A stretch of 64,000 nucleotides of DNA from Apium graveolens (Eukaryota; Streptophyta; Magnoliopsida; Apiales; Apiaceae): NCBI RefSeq assembly GCF_009905375.1, contig NC_133648.1, positions 22,065,884 to 22,129,883 of the forward strand, written 5' to 3'. Positions 12,319 to 25,300 of this stretch are shown here, one piece after another. Each line of letters opens with the position of its first letter. The first letter of the stretch is position 1. Both the position numbers and the translations under genes were made by a program. Below the pieces are notes generated by a model. The model saw only the letters and a program-made list of their open reading frames with translations, searched no databases and was not told where the DNA came from.

Positions 12319-13654
12319 CCAACTTTTGAGAAATCATATAAGATTTCGCAAAAGTTAAGTTCATTTATTCCCTTACTGGGTATCGTTTTGCGTAAAGTGT
12401 GGAGCGACCTACACGTTTACAACGATTTTCTTTTATTCCCTTTATTCAGGAATTATCTTAATTTCCAGGAATTTTTCCCTTGACTATGGGATTTTTTCTT
12501 AATTTTCTGGATTTTTCCCTTAATTTATGGAATTTATCCGTATTTTTCTGGATTTTCCCTTAATTTCTGGGATTTTCCTTATTTTCTGGGATTTTTCAGA
12601 TTTCCAGCCCTTTTTCGACCAAGATCCTAGTCGAAATTTCGACCTGGATCCTAGTCGAAATATGGGTCAGCCTTGCAATCCTGGTCGAAGGAGTTCGACT
12701 AGGATCCATGACCTGGAATTCGACCAGGATCCTAGTCGAACTTTCGACCTGGATCTAGGTCGAAAACTTACCCTTTTTCGATTCCTGGTCTTGAGCTTTT
12801 CGACTAGGATTTCAACCAGGATTCTAGTCTATGTTTCGACCTGAATCCTATTCGTAAATTCTCTTTTTCTCATGCTTCCTGGTCGAAGGTTTACGACTAG
12901 GATTCACGACCTGGTTTTCGACTAGGATCCTAGTCGATTTTCGACCTAGGTTTTAGTCTAGGTGTTTAAACCCCATTCTTGAAGAATGCTTGGTTCATTT
13001 CGACCTCATTCCTGGTCGAAGCTTCAACCTCAATCCAGTCCTGTTATTCCCGTTATTTTCGTGTGTCTGGTCGAAAAATTTCGGGCAGGATTCACGACTT
13101 GGATTTCGACCTGAATCTTAGTCTTTTTTACCCATTATTTTCGGGTGCCTTCTCGAAAGATTTCGGGCAGGATTCACGACCTGGAATTCGACCTGAATTC
13201 TGGTCTTTTTTACCCGTTATTTTCGGGTGCCTGCTCGAAAGATTTCGGGCAGGATTCACGACCTGGTTTTCGACCTGAATTCTGGTCTTCCACTAGCCTT
13301 CTTCATTGGGCCTTACAACTTTTAGGGCTACAATTTAGGGTATTGCATTTTCCAAATCCTAATTGGATTTGGGCCTAGCCTTCTTCATTGGACCTTATTT
13401 TACTGGGCCTCTTTATTGGGCCTTAAATCTTATTGGGCCTCTTTATTGGGCTTTAAATCTTATTGGGCCTCTTTATTAGGCCTTAAATCTTACTGGGCCT
13501 CTTTATTGGGCCTTAAATCTTACTGGGCCTCTTTATTGATTTGGAATTCTCTAGAATTCCTTGGAATATTCTGGAATATTCCTTTTTCTGGGTTTTTTTT
13601 CTTTGGGCCTCTATCCTTAATGGGCTTTTGTCCCTTCAACTTCCCTTTTCCTCT
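12319..13654. repeat. Repeat-rich 3' untranslated region of element A, upstream of the antisense gene
   Basis: No coding gene is seen. In order it holds T-rich units with TTTTCTGGGATTTT (about 12480-12610), palindrome-like units around TCGACCAGGATCCTAGTCGA (about 12620-12960), units of about 82 bp starting GGGTGCCTGCTCG (about 13060-13290), and GGGCCTCTTTATTGGGC units (about 13390-13540). The same four blocks occur in the same order in element B at 50830-52130. Open frames here are products of the repeats. Confidence 0.8.
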
Positions 13655-13662
13655 TATATAAA
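13655..13662 (+). promoter_or_regulatory. TATA box of the antisense gene, element A
   Basis: TATATAAA sits 214 bp before the ATG at 13876, followed by a pyrimidine-rich leader. A leader intron is predicted at 13792-13875 (CAG|GTAAAATCC ... TTTTTTCAG|ATG). The arrangement is the same in element B (52254). Confidence 0.6.
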
Positions 13663-13875
13663 GGAGTGAGGAGAGGCTACTACTGCTCACTTTCTCATTT
13701 CTAAGTTTTTCTTCTTTCTCCTCCTGCTAAGATTCTCAGAGTAATAACAACAAGTCGGAGCTCAAAGCCTTTTTTAGGAGCGCTTCTTCAGGTAAAATCC
13801 CTCCCTTTACTTCTTGTGTCTTCTTTTCCATTGTGTGCCCTTTTAAGATAACCTGTCTATGTGCCCTTTTTTCAG

Positions 13876-14660
13876 ATGGCTGACAAGAAAATGACTCGCT
13901 TAGCCAAGATAAACGTGGCTAGAAAGTCCAATAAATTCCCTATTCGATCGAGGTACACTTCCTTAATCAACATGATCAACACTCGAGGGGACGAGTACCC
14001 GTCTGATGCGCATCTGGACACGCACGACCATATTAGTGCTTTGCGGGATTCCAAGGAGCTGGAAAAGTTGAGCAGCTGCTTCAAAATCAAGGAACCTTTC
14101 AAGCTGGTTCTTCCAGGTCCGGCCGATAGGGCCTGCCAGTGGAAGAAGGACGCATTATGCGTCTACAGGGATACTCTAAGGGCAGGTATCAGACTCCCTT
14201 TTCATCCGTTCATTCCTCTCTTACTGGCTGATGTGGGCATCAGCCCTTGCCAACTCCCCCCTAATTCTTGGAGGCTTATTCTGAGATATCTGTCACAATG
14301 TGCCAAGCACAATGTCCCCACTTCCATTACCGTTTTCAGAAAGATTTTCCAGTTCAAAAACAGCCCTGATAAAAGTCCGGGTTGGGTTTCTCTAAACCAG
14401 CGCCCTACTATTCCCCACATTGTGAACGGGAAGTCCATCCCTAACAACAACTTGGGGTGGAAGAAAGATTTTTTGTTCGTCGTTTGGGAGGGTGGAGATT
14501 GGGGCACCCTATTTCGATCGTCCTTTGGGCTTGCCGTTGATGGGAGCCCAAATGATATAACTTTGTCTGAGGAGGAGGCTAGAGCTTTCAACCTCCTTAC
14601 GTAAGATAATGGGACTTCCCATTCTTGGGACCTTATCCGGGAGACCGTTCTTGTAGAACG
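13876..14660 (+). pseudogene. Antisense spliced ORF of element A, exon 1 (broken)
   Basis: The ATG follows directly after the predicted leader-intron acceptor. The product matches residues 1-262 or so of the intact B copy (52479), including the Transposase_28-like core AGIRLPFHPFIPLLLAD ... QLPPNSWRLIL (residues about 103-137). A CAA codon has become TAA at 14602-14604, ending the frame at 243 residues. The exon is then cut at 14660 by copia C (duplication GAACG) and its last 26 bases lie at 36671-36696. The gene runs opposite to gag-pol of the same element. Confidence 0.85.
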
Positions 14661-15755
14661 TGTTGGGAACCACGGACTTAGGGTGTTACTACGTTTTACG
14701 ATAAAGATTACGAAAAGAGGATTACCTTGTTAATGGTTGATTCCACGCTCTTCTATTGTATTCCCAAATTCCCTTGAGCGAAGTGTGGCCTCCGTCTTCT
14801 CAAGTTATCCTCTCTTCTTGCTCCTTGGTGGCTACAATATGTTTTCACACAATTCCAAGCAAGAAGAGAATAAGAATATATATAGGCTACAATAGGGACC
14901 ATGGATAATTAGGTTGGGCCTTCTAATTACATCTTGAGCCTAGCCCAATGTAATTAAATATTAATTCAATCCACTAAAGAATTAATATTTGCACTACCTT
15001 TCCTAATACCGTAATTTAATTAATTCGGTTCCAATATTATTTGCTTATTAAATTCCCCATGTTTAAAATATCATATGTCCATTAATTAAATAAATTATTG
15101 ATAATTTATTTAATTAATATCTTTTATCCTTGATCATCCACTCAACCTTTATTTAATTATGCCAGAATAAATTCCACCTGCAGGGTTTCACATAATTAAA
15201 TCTTTTTGAGCTTTCAAGGGGACATCATTAACCCGAATATTATCAGGACATGGATTCCTTCAATAAATAATATCCACCATGTATATAATTCCATCACCCA
15301 AAATATAATGATATAATTCAAAAAAATTATTTCATATATAAATCAAAGCATGTAAATAATATACACGTGTCAATTACTATTTCCGGATTAAGAACCTAAG
15401 CATTAATAATAACATAGAATCTTAGTTCTCCTTCTTAATCAGTATTAAGGGAACAATTCTAAATTTGATCCTGTTCAATATACACAAAGTATACTAGTAT
15501 TATTTATTAGTCAATATAAACTAATCTAAATAATACTACAGCCATACCAGTGGATTGTCCAACACCACCTGTGCTGTGAACCTTGTTATATTATATAACC
15601 GTATTTAACAATCTAATATTCTGTATCCCATTTGATACTAGATTATTCACAATATATAATATTAGACAACATGTAAACATTCAAATAATTCTCAAATAAA
15701 CTGGCCTGAAATAAATGTACATACTTCAAATAAATATTTTTAGTATACACTAACA
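14661..15755 (-). repeat. 3' LTR of copia C
   Basis: It is collinear with 35571-36665. Immediately to its right, the minus strand reads GAGTATAAGTGGGAGAT, a typical copia polypurine tract (15756-15772). Confidence 0.93.
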
Positions 15756-15825
15756 ATCTCCCACTTATACTCAAAATATTCTATGTATACTTCAGTGTTT
15801 ATTTAATCCACTATTACATAAAAAT

Positions 15826-16909
15826 CTATGTGTCCATCCATCTGACTCCTATCGCTTCCACATGCTTGTCAAAAACCTTGGTTGGCAAGCTCTTTGTGAA
15901 AGGATCTGCTCGGTTGTCTTCTGATGATATGTGAGCCACAACTATATCCCCTCGCTTTACGATTCCTCGTATGAGATGATACTTACATTCAATATGTTTA
16001 GCTGCTTTGTGGTCTCGCGGTTCCTTTGAATTTGCCACAGCACCAGTGTTATCACAATACACCGTCAAGCTCCTAGGCAAATTAGGTACCACATCTAAGT
16101 CCAAAAGGAAGTTCCTGAACCATAAGCCTCCTTGGCAGCCTCAGAGGCCGACACGTACTCGGCCTCTATGGTGGAGTCTGCAATGCATTTCTGCTTTACA
16201 ATCCTCCAAATAACGGCTCCACCTCCCAAAGTAAAAACATATCCCGAGGTTGATTTCCTCTTATCCCTATCTGATTGGAAATCTGAATCAGTATATCCCA
16301 AAGGAAATAGATCTGAGGCCTTGTAAATGAACATATACTCCTTAGTCCTTCTCAGGTACTTGAGTATAGTTTTTACTGCACTCTAATGTTCCTGACCTGG
16401 GTTCGACTGATATCTACTAACCATGCCTACAACAAAGCAGATGTCAGGCCTCGTACATAACATAGCATACATTAAGCTTCCACATGCTGAAGCATAAGGA
16501 ACTGCTTTCATGCTCTCTATATCGTTAGGTGTCGAAGGACACTGCTTCTTAGATAGAGCAACTCCATGCTTAAAAGGTAGAAAACCTTTCTTGGAGTTGT
16601 TCATGTTAAAACGAGCTAATACTTCATCAATGTAGGGCTCTTGAGATAAAGCCAACATCCTTTTCTTGCGATCCCTTATAACTTTGATCCCAAGGATGTA
16701 TGCCGCTTCACCTAAGTCCTTCATGTCAAATTGCTTGAACAACCATGCCTTTACTGATGACAACATCTCAACATTGTTTCCAATGAGTAAAATATCATCT
16801 ACATATAGTACTAGAAAAACCACTGCATTACCTTCACTTCTCTTATACACGCACGATTCGCTTGGACTTTGATCAAATCCATATGACTGGACTGCCTGAT
16901 CAAAATGAA
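15826..16909 (-). pseudogene. Copia C pol, RT C-terminal half and RNase H
   Basis: Read leftwards from 16909: FDQAVQSYGF, the RT catalytic box YVDDILLIGN, YASACGSLMYAM and CTRPDICFVVGMVSRY, then RNase H (GYTDSDFQSDRDKRKSTSGY, DSTIEAEYVSASEAAKEA) and the terminal ADPFTKSLPTKVF motif near 15900. A stop breaks the frame at 16383 and another frame change lies near 16100, so it is non-functional. The frame continues from the RT fragment at 31292 once the D insertion and one copy of ATGAA are removed. The open frame at 16985 begins inside the LTR of element D, so that start is an artefact. Confidence 0.9.
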
Positions 16910-19900
16910 TGTAATAACCCCAAAATTTTTCAACTTTTTGTAACCCTTGTGAATAGTGTTTTAGCTGAATGAGAAAACTTTTCACGCCACACTATGTAGG
17001 GGTTCTGTTATGGATATTCTGGGATATTATTAGTACTCTATGAAGTATATAAGTGTATGTAAATATCGTCAGAATCCAATTCCGAACACTTTGGTTTTTC
17101 CCGGAAATCCACAAGATACGGAGAGAATTGAGTATAAGGTAACAGGATAAAAAGGATTTAAATTAAAGGATTATAATAGAGGATCATAAAAAGGAATATA
17201 ATGTATTGAGAAAGGTTAAGGGAACCTAAGTAATAAGATCCCGGGTATGATCCTTCAAACGATAAACGAGAACGAAAGTTAAGCGAACCGTATAACAGAT
17301 CAGCGGTCATTAGGCAAACGATTAGGAAGTTAATCAAAGGGATTAATGGGAATGATGTCATCCAACCAATAGAAAGAAGACAAGGAAGGAAGGATGACAT
17401 CATGAGGATGAGGTAAGCATGACATGGGAAGGAAGGAGGTGTGGTTGAATAAGGACCACACAAATTCAAGGGCAAGGTAGTAATTTGCTAAATCAAATAC
17501 AAATCAAGCCAACCAAGCTAGCAAAATCATTTCATCAAAAATCAAAAACAACCAAGGCATTTGTTCTTCACTTTGCTCTCGGCTTTTACACATTTTCAAG
17601 GCATAGAATTTTCAAAATCAAGATCCAAGCATCCTAAATTGGTAAGAAAATTCCCTAATCATCTTTATGCTTAGTTATGGCTATATCATGAGTTTAAGCC
17701 ATTAATTCTTTCTCTAACTTCTTCATTTAATCAAGGAAGAAGACAATGAATAGTGTTTTCAAGTTTTTAACTTGAACTTTTTCTTGTTTTTCTTGAAGAT
17801 CCAAGCTTTCCTAAGGCTTCTCAAAGCTTCTTAAGGCTTCCTAGCTCCACCCACCACTTCAAGGAAGGTATACCATTTCTAAACCCTAGGTTCATATATA
17901 TTATAAGGTGATTTTGAGTAGTGGGTTGATATTGTAGTTGTTGTTATGATTTAGAGTTTGAGATTTGGAATGGTAGTGTAATGGAATGGTAATTTTGTGG
18001 TTTTGATTTAAAGAAACTTAAGAATGATTAAAGTTAAGTTTAAGCATAAGTATGAAAGATTAAATTGAATTGGTTGGGGTGGTTATGATGTGATAAGGAT
18101 GGAGGATGGTTGTATGTTGGATTTGAGGTTGATTTGGGTTGTTTGTGAATGGTTTAAAATTTGGAAATCACGTAAACATAGCCGTCGTAACGTCCGATTT
18201 TCTTTGGACTGTTTTTGTGCATAGCATTAGGACCCGAGAACCCCCTGCTAGATTGTGACCACTGCCATGTTTAGATAGCTCATGTTACGAGCTTCGTTTT
18301 GATATGTAGTTCGTTCGATTCCGATTTACGGTTTAGGAGAAACGACCGTTTCAAGTAACGGCGTTTCGCGAAAGAAACTTTTTCCCTCGCCTTACTTTGG
18401 AATGTAGGTTAAAGACCAAAAAGGGTTATTTAATGTGTGAAACATTTATGGTAAGTGTGTTAGGCAGTTGGTAAGTCATTCGCGAAGGAATCGCTTTAAA
18501 ACTCGTAAAGGTTAAATTATTAAAAATGGTGGAGCCGAGGGTACCCGAGTGACTTAAGCGAATCGGTGAGCGCAAAACTAGCATTAGAATCTAAGTTAGT
18601 TAAATCATAGATTTACAAGTGATTTTGGTTTAATTCCAACTTACTTGTTGTTTATAGGTTATCAGACTCGTCCCGAGCCTTTCTCACCCCCAAGTCGCTC
18701 AGGCAAGTATTCTATCCCTTATACTGTTGTTGTGATGAATATATGTATTTGCATTATCTTGCGATAGATGTATGTTGGATAATTAGCAAATGATGCGATA
18801 TATTGTAGCATGTGATATGGTATATATGCATGCCTGTTTCATATTCTTGGAATATATATCTGTTGGTTCAGTTGATAATACCTATGCTAGAGGATAGCGG
18901 TAACTTGCATATACCCTTAGTATAGGGACCCAAAGGTGAAAATATTTTCTAAAACCGGGAGTCGAGGATCCCGAGTAATTTTGTATATATATGGATATGG
19001 ATATATATATATATATGGTTATAGTTTCCAAACTATTAATCGAATAAGGTTTATTCGATAACTTTATTTTATTAATGAATATTATCTTGAATATTCATTC
19101 GAGGACTTATGACTCCTTTATATTATTTATTGAATATTACTTGGATATTCATTTGAGGATGTATGACTCCTTTATCTTATTTAATGAATATTATTTATAA
19201 TATTCATTCGAGGTATTATGACTCGGCTTATTATTTAATGAATATTATTTGAATATTCATTCGAGGGCTTATGACTCAGTTTATATTATTTATTGAATCT
19301 TTTTGAATATTCATTTGAGGATCTATGACTCCGATTATTTGCTGAGATATATTCTTTGTTTTATTAAAGAATAAGGTGTAAATAATCAAACTTATTTTCG
19401 ATTATTCAAATAAAGATAATACTTTCATATAAGTATATCTTTGGTTATTTAATACTCGTTTCAAGTATAAGTTTTAATACTTCTACTTCAATTATTTTTA
19501 TAAAGATTATTCTTTATGGGAATATTATTTAAATAATAATATTCAGTCATTTTCTAAATATTCTGGGGACTGATTTACTTCATTAAATCAGTTTTACTCC
19601 AAACACTCTTTAAAGTGTTTTCGAGTCTTTAAAATGATTTTCAAAAGTGAGAGCGGATCCCAAAACTATTTTTATATTTAAGATCTTCCTTTTAAAAAGG
19701 GGATTTAAATACTCGCTCAAAACATGGGGGATCCGGCTCGGTGGTGTGTTTTATATTCGCAACAAGGTTGCTGTCTTGGTAAAAGAGTTTTTGATTACTT
19801 ACCCAATATTCGGGAAGTAAAATTCTTGGAACAAGTTAATCCATTAACAGGCATCGCCTGGGAAATATCGGTGAGTTTTCCTTTCCAACTAGATACGACT

Positions 19901-21061
19901 TCTTGGTGGAGCCGTATCAACAAGTTTCTACTTGGGGAAAGGGGGAAACGAGCTTTACGTTTCAGAGTCATGGATTTCATCTGAACTAGGAGTGGCGTAA
20001 GTGGTCGAGTAGCGCCGGCCCAGCCTTATTATATTGGCCCAAATGGCCTGGAAGTTCCGCTAAGGCGGTCCATTCCTTAGGAGTTCAGTGTTCGGTTGAC
20101 AAGTAAATCCGACAGGTTCTCCTCTACATGTAGAAAATGGTGGGGTTGTACTACTACGACTGATCATCGTAAGTGGTCTTCCTGGTGCGGTAAACTCCCG
20201 TAATGAGTTCATCATCCATTTGGATAATTCTGCAACACTACCCGTAGCATTTCGATCGAAAGGCTACTAATGGGTGGTTGCCGAAGCATTGACAGGGTCA
20301 AACATTTTTATTGGTGTATCCATTGAATGAAGTATCTCGTAACTTCATCTCTTTTCAAAATATTTCAAAGATCAAATATTTTCAAGTTTTATTTGTGGTC
20401 TCATCTATGGGATGACCTCGTGAATCTTATAATACTTTGAACGGTGATAGTTCAAGTAGCTTTATAAATGATATAAGTGTGGGGAAGTATTGGTAACTTC
20501 ATTCCTTGTTTTTACTTATATCTAGTAAGTAATTATCTTACACACGATAAAGATTCTAGTAAGTATCCATTTAGATACTTGTATTATTGTTATCACTACA
20601 TATTATCTTGCGAGCTGTAAGGCTCACTCTTGCTTTATTTCTTCATCACACAACAACAGTTAGGAGAGATGGCCAGACTCCAGCAGACCCAGCGCAAGCG
20701 CGTGGGAAGCGTCCCGCGTCTTCCCGATGATGTTGTAGCTGCTATAGCTGCAGAGGTAGATCCATTGTAGTTCAGACCATCTACCTTTGAGAATCAAATT
20801 ATGTATAATTATAACTTGTGGCAGATAATGGCAATTAACTGTAAATTATCAAGTAATCATTTTGGGTTGTAATAATTTTAAATTGTGGATTCAAAGACTT
20901 GTACTTATTTCAATTTCATCTCTGAGACTATAACGGGTTGTGGTGTGTGTTAGTGTGGGGTCACAGCATGAGGTTATTTATTATTAATTAAGTGAAGTGA
21001 TATTGTGGAAAGAAAGACCGTGACAACCCGGATCCCCGACCCCGGATCTGGGGGTGTTACA
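16910..21061 (+). repeat. 5' LTR of element D
   Basis: It is a 4152-bp LTR. It contains five imperfect tandem units of about 54 bp (19060-19335), an (AT)n run near 19000, and a short 33-codon open frame starting at 20669. An 86-codon frame (19724-19984) is present in both LTRs but resembles nothing I recognise. Confidence 0.94.
19060..19335 (+). repeat. Tandem repeat, about 54 bp x 5, inside D LTR
   Basis: The anchor ATTCATTCGAGG / ATTCATTTGAGG recurs at 19093, 19147, 19202, 19255 and 19309, each followed by TATGACTC. The same array is present in the other LTR at about 29290-29565. Confidence 0.88.
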
Positions 21062-21065
21062 GAAA

Positions 21066-21077
21066 TGGTATCAGAGC
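21066..21077 (+). other. Primer-binding site of element D (initiator tRNA-Met type)
   Basis: TGGTATCAGAGC starts five bases after the LTR terminus and fits minus-strand priming by initiator tRNA-Met. Confidence 0.93.
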
Positions 21078-21258
21078 TAAGCGTTATAAACCTCAGAGAT
21101 GATGCGACGATATAATAATAAATTCACAAAGATAATAAGAACTCTTGCCAAGTTCATGGTCGGACTACTTAAAGTAGTGCTGACAGTTAAAACCCTTACG
21201 GGAACCCTTATAAGTATCATGATAGTAACTTAGCTCGTTTAATGTGTAGGCGCCTGAG

Positions 21259-21987
21259 ATGGAGGACCCCGAGATGTTCGAGCGTGAGCATGATGAGGCA
21301 TTGCTAGATGTTGAGGATCAGGAGGAGCCTGAGATGGAGGAGGATGAGGAGGACCCCCCAGAGGAGCCTGAGACGGAGGTCATTGCTGTTTCAGATGAGG
21401 AGGACCCCTCAGAAGAGTCAGAGACAGAGGTTATTGCTATTCCAGATGAGGAGGACCCGGATGAGGTCCCAGTAGCTGAGGAGCGTGTTGGATCTATGGT
21501 AGTGTATGCTGGTATCCCTTTACCCACACTTCCGGTGGTCAGAGCCCCTACCCCTCCACCACTATCTTGGATTCCTGATGATGACAGCTCAGAGACCCAT
21601 ACTTCCGAGCCTAGGCAGACCGAGGAGGCACCCTCAGCGGCTCCGGATTCACCACCTCTTGACCCTGCCCAGAGGCAGTCTTCGTTAGCTCATGGATATG
21701 TTCAGGATGTTTTGAGGACCCGAGTCGCTGTTGCCGAGGCCCGACTGGATGAGGCCAGGAGGGAGTTGGATGCAGAGAGGGCGGGTAGGCGTACCCGAGC
21801 TTATGAGACCAGGGCTTCTATACCCCGATCCTTGAGGAGGGAGCTTACGGGGATAGAGCTCACGTCCCGAGCGAGACTCAGATCTCTCCAGGGGGACAGG
21901 CATGGTAGGATCTCCAGGCGGCAGGCCGACTATATCTTCCGTCGTGCGATGGAAAGGGTTTGGGAGCTGACCCGTTCCGGTGTGTGA
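21259..21987 (+). CDS. Extra leader ORF of element D, acidic protein
   Basis: A 242-codon open frame lies between the primer-binding site and gag-pol, on the same strand. The first 75 residues are strongly acidic with three imperfect repeats (EEPETEVIAVSDEEDPSEE, ESETEVIAIPDEEDP). Next comes a Pro/Ser-rich middle, then a basic, Arg-rich and Ala-rich C-terminal half (about residues 150-240; ARLDEARRELDAERAGRR) likely to be helical or coiled-coil. It matches no domain I know. Extra ORFs before gag are known in some plant Ty3 groups (for example Ogre), where their function is unclear. The frame is intact in this young copy. It could be translated from the genomic RNA upstream of gag, or be by-passed by splicing; the 411 bp between its stop and the gag ATG hold no other ORF. 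Confidence 0.6.
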   Translation: MEDPEMFEREHDEALLDVEDQEEPEMEEDEEDPPEEPETEVIAVSDEEDPSEESETEVIAIPDEEDPDEVPVAEERVGSMVVYAGIPLPTLPVVRAPTPPPLSWIPDDDSSETHTSEPRQTEEAPSAAPDSPPLDPAQRQSSLAHGYVQDVLRTRVAVAEARLDEARRELDAERAGRRTRAYETRASIPRSLRRELTGIELTSRARLRSLQGDRHGRISRRQADYIFRRAMERVWELTRSGV

Positions 21988-22398
21988 TTCAGGATTGATG
22001 ATGGAATAGTCTAGTTGTCTAGTTAGCCGAGGCCTTAGTAAGAGCCAATTTTCCGGGATAGTTGACTTGTATATAGCATCCCTTTTTCTGACTAGACAGA
22101 TAGACTCTTGTGTATCACTTTTGGGACAGATGACTGTAGCACTGTTGTACTTTTGACCAGATCAAACTATGTATTCTCGCATTATGTATATATTTGTTTC
22201 CTTTCAGTTCAGTTCCATAGTGACGGGATCACTGTTTTATTATTATTATTACTGCACTTCGTATTAGAACTTTCTTAAAATAATAGAACTGCGTTATACG
22301 TTCTCCCCATTATAAGAGCTGTGCAAGGCACAATGTTGTATATGATTGTGACCTAACGTTGAATTTTCCCAATAATTATTTTTATTATTATCAGAATC

Positions 22399-25300
22399 AT
22401 GCCGCCAAGAAAGATTGGAACTAGGGCGAACCCTGGGTCTGAGGACCAGGGAAGCCATAATCAGGACAATAGAAACCAAGAACACAGTGAAGAGGAAGAT
22501 GAGGATTATGTGGAACAGGATGACTCCCTGTATGAAGAAGAAGAGGAAACATATGATGTTGAGGGATTTGAGATAGAGGCTGAAGAAGGAGAAACTGAGG
22601 TTGAGCAACCAGTACCAAACCCAGGCATGGATCCCATGGGTCAGTTTATGCAACTCCTAAGGCAGAATTTAGAACGTCAACCCAACCCACCCCCTCAAGG
22701 AAGTAACAATGCAGTGGCAAACTCTTTCAGGGCTTTTAAGTCCCTTAAGCCCCCTGAGTTCCACGGGTCAGCCGACCCAGTTGAGGCAAGGGCATGGTTA
22801 AAGGAAATGGAGAAATCTTTTGAGATTTTGAGTATCGATGAGGCACAGAAAACTGTATTTGCTACCTACCTTCTGAAAGGAGAAGCTAACTACTGGTGGG
22901 AGGCCAAGAAAAACATGGAGACAGATGCTATAATAACCTGGGAGAGATTTAGTCAGTTGTTTCTGGGGAAGTATTTCCCGAGGTTTATGGAAAACCAGAT
23001 GGAGCTCAAGTTCTTGGAGCTAAAGCAGAATAACTTGTCTATAGCAGAGTACGAAGCGAAATTTACTGAGTTATCAAGGTTTGTGCCGGAGTTTGTGAGC
23101 ACCGAGGAAAAGAAAGCTAGGAGGTTTCAGCAGGGACTGAAACCATGGATTCAGAATAGGGTGGCAATCCTTGAGCTTACGGACTATGCCACTCTGGTGC
23201 AAAAGGCAACGATTGTAGAAGTCGGAAGTGAACAGATGCAGAAGGAAAGAGAGAAGAAAGGAATAAAGAGGAAAAGTATGAGCATGGGTGGAGGTTCCGC
23301 AGGAAGGAGCTTCCCAACTAGATTTAATCGAGGAGCAGTGTCCCTGCCAGGAAGGAACACTGGGTTTAAGCGACCAATGAGTGTGAGTGTGAGCCAGGGC
23401 GGCCAGAAGTCAAGAATGTCCTATTCCAACCAGTCTCGACCCCCATTGCCAGCCTGTAACACATGTGGAAGGAATCACACTGGAGAGTGTAAAGGAAAGC
23501 CAGTAACCTGCTTTAAGTGTGGGCAAGTGGGCCACTATTCTCACAAATGCCCTTCGTCAGCCCCTGCCGTCATTCCAACCACCACTTGTCATCAGTGCGG
23601 ACGCCCAGGTCATTGGAAGAAGGAATGCCCAATGAACAAACCAGCAGCTTCGGGAGCAAGCAGGGCTGCTTCTAATAAGCCACCTACTGCGAGGACTTTC
23701 AACATGACAGTCCAGGATGCTATGAAAGATTCAGATGTGATAGCAGGTACCCTTTCTCTAAATTCAGTCAGTGCAAATGTTTTATTTGATTCGGGAGCAA
23801 CTAAATCTTTTATATCAAAGGACTTTGTGCGTAAGTTAAGACTTAAGGCTAAACCCTTGATAGAACCCTTACAAGTAGAAATAGCCAATCATGAAATTAT
23901 TCCTGTTAACCAGATTCACCCCGCCTGTGAGATAGGCATAGGGGAGCAATCTTTCAGTATTGATCTGATTCCTTTTAAATTAGGGGAGTTTGATGTGATT
24001 TTGGGAATGGACTGGCTATCTAGCAACGATGCTCAGATAGACTGTAAAGGGAAGAAAGTTAAGTTAAATATCCCCGGGAAGAAAGAAGTTATATTTAGAG
24101 GAAAGAGGCAGACGCAGAAATTTTTGACCATGGCTCAGGCCAAAAGGATGCTACGAAAAGGAAGTGAGGCCTACCTAGCCTATGTGGTGGACACACAGAA
24201 GGAGGTGCCCAACTTACAAGATATTCCAGTAGTCAATGAATTTGAAGATGTATTCCCCCAAGACCTTCCGGGATTACCACCCGATAGAGTGATTGAATTT
24301 GCTATTGAGTTGGCCCCAGGGACGGCGCCAGTTTCAAAAGCACCTTACCGGTTAGCCCCGTTAGAAATGAAGGAATTAGCTATCCAATTGCAGGAACTCT
24401 TGGATAAGGGTATGATAAGACCCAGTGTGTCTCCGTGGGGAGCACCAGTTTTATTTGTTAAAAAGAAAGATGGGAGCATGAGGTTGTGCATAGACTATCG
24501 AGAGTTGAACAAGCTAACCATAAAGAACAGGTACCCATTGCCTAGAATAGACGATCTGTTCGACCAGCTAAAGGATGCTGTTTATTTTTCCAAGATTGAC
24601 CTGAGAACTGGATATCACCAACTAAAGATTAAACCCGAAGATATTTCCAAGACAGCGTTCCGTACCAGGTATGGGCATTATAAGTTCTTGGTAATGTCCT
24701 TTGGATTAACCAACGCCCCAGCGGCTTTCATGGATTTAATGAATAGAGTATTTAAGAAGTACTTGGACAAGTGTGTGATAGTTTTTATCGATGATATTTT
24801 GATCTACTCAAGGACTGAGGCAGAACATGCAGAGCATTTGAGGATAGCTCTAGGAATACTCAGAGAGGAGCAGTTATATGCCAAATTCTCGAAGTGTGAA
24901 TTCTGGCGGAATGAAGTACAGTTTTTAGGACATGTGATCAATAAAGAAGGAGTATTGGTCGACCCCTCCAAGATAGAGGCGGTCTCAAATTGGGAAAGGC
25001 CAACCACACCCACAGAGGTAAGGAGTTTCATAGGATTGGCCGGCTACTATCGTAGATTTGTACAGGACTTTGCGAAGATCGCAGCCCCTTTGACACGACT
25101 TACTCGTAAGACAGAGAAGTTTGAATGGACGGAGAAATGCGAGAACAGTTTTCAGGAATTAAAGAAAAGGTTGATAACGGCTCCGGTATTGGCATTGCCG
25201 GACGGAAAAGGAGATTTTGTGATATATAGTGACGCGTCGCACAAAGGATTAGGATGTGTGCTTATGCCGCACGGTAAAGTTATTGCGTATGCGTCGAGAC

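Noticed and set aside
13416..13661. Open frame with repeated GLKSYWASLL units
   Set aside because: It is a translation of GGGCCTCTTTATTGGGC tandem repeats in an untranslated region. The frames at 51438-51884 and 52021-52260 are the same kind of artefact.
16910..16985. N-terminal extension of the copia RT frame (MKSFLIQLKHYSQ)
   Set aside because: These codons come from the antisense of the D LTR; the RT sequence begins at 16909. The same phrase recurs at 27217 for the same reason.
19724..19984. 86-codon frame (start MGDPARWCVLY), repeated at 29954-30214
   Set aside because: It lies within the LTR of element D. Its presence in both LTRs reflects LTR identity, not selection, and I see no similarity to a known protein.
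21318..21527. Minus-strand Ser/Gly-rich frames opposite the acidic ORF and gag of element D
   Set aside because: They are mirror frames of GAG/GAT-rich coding sequence and have no independent support.
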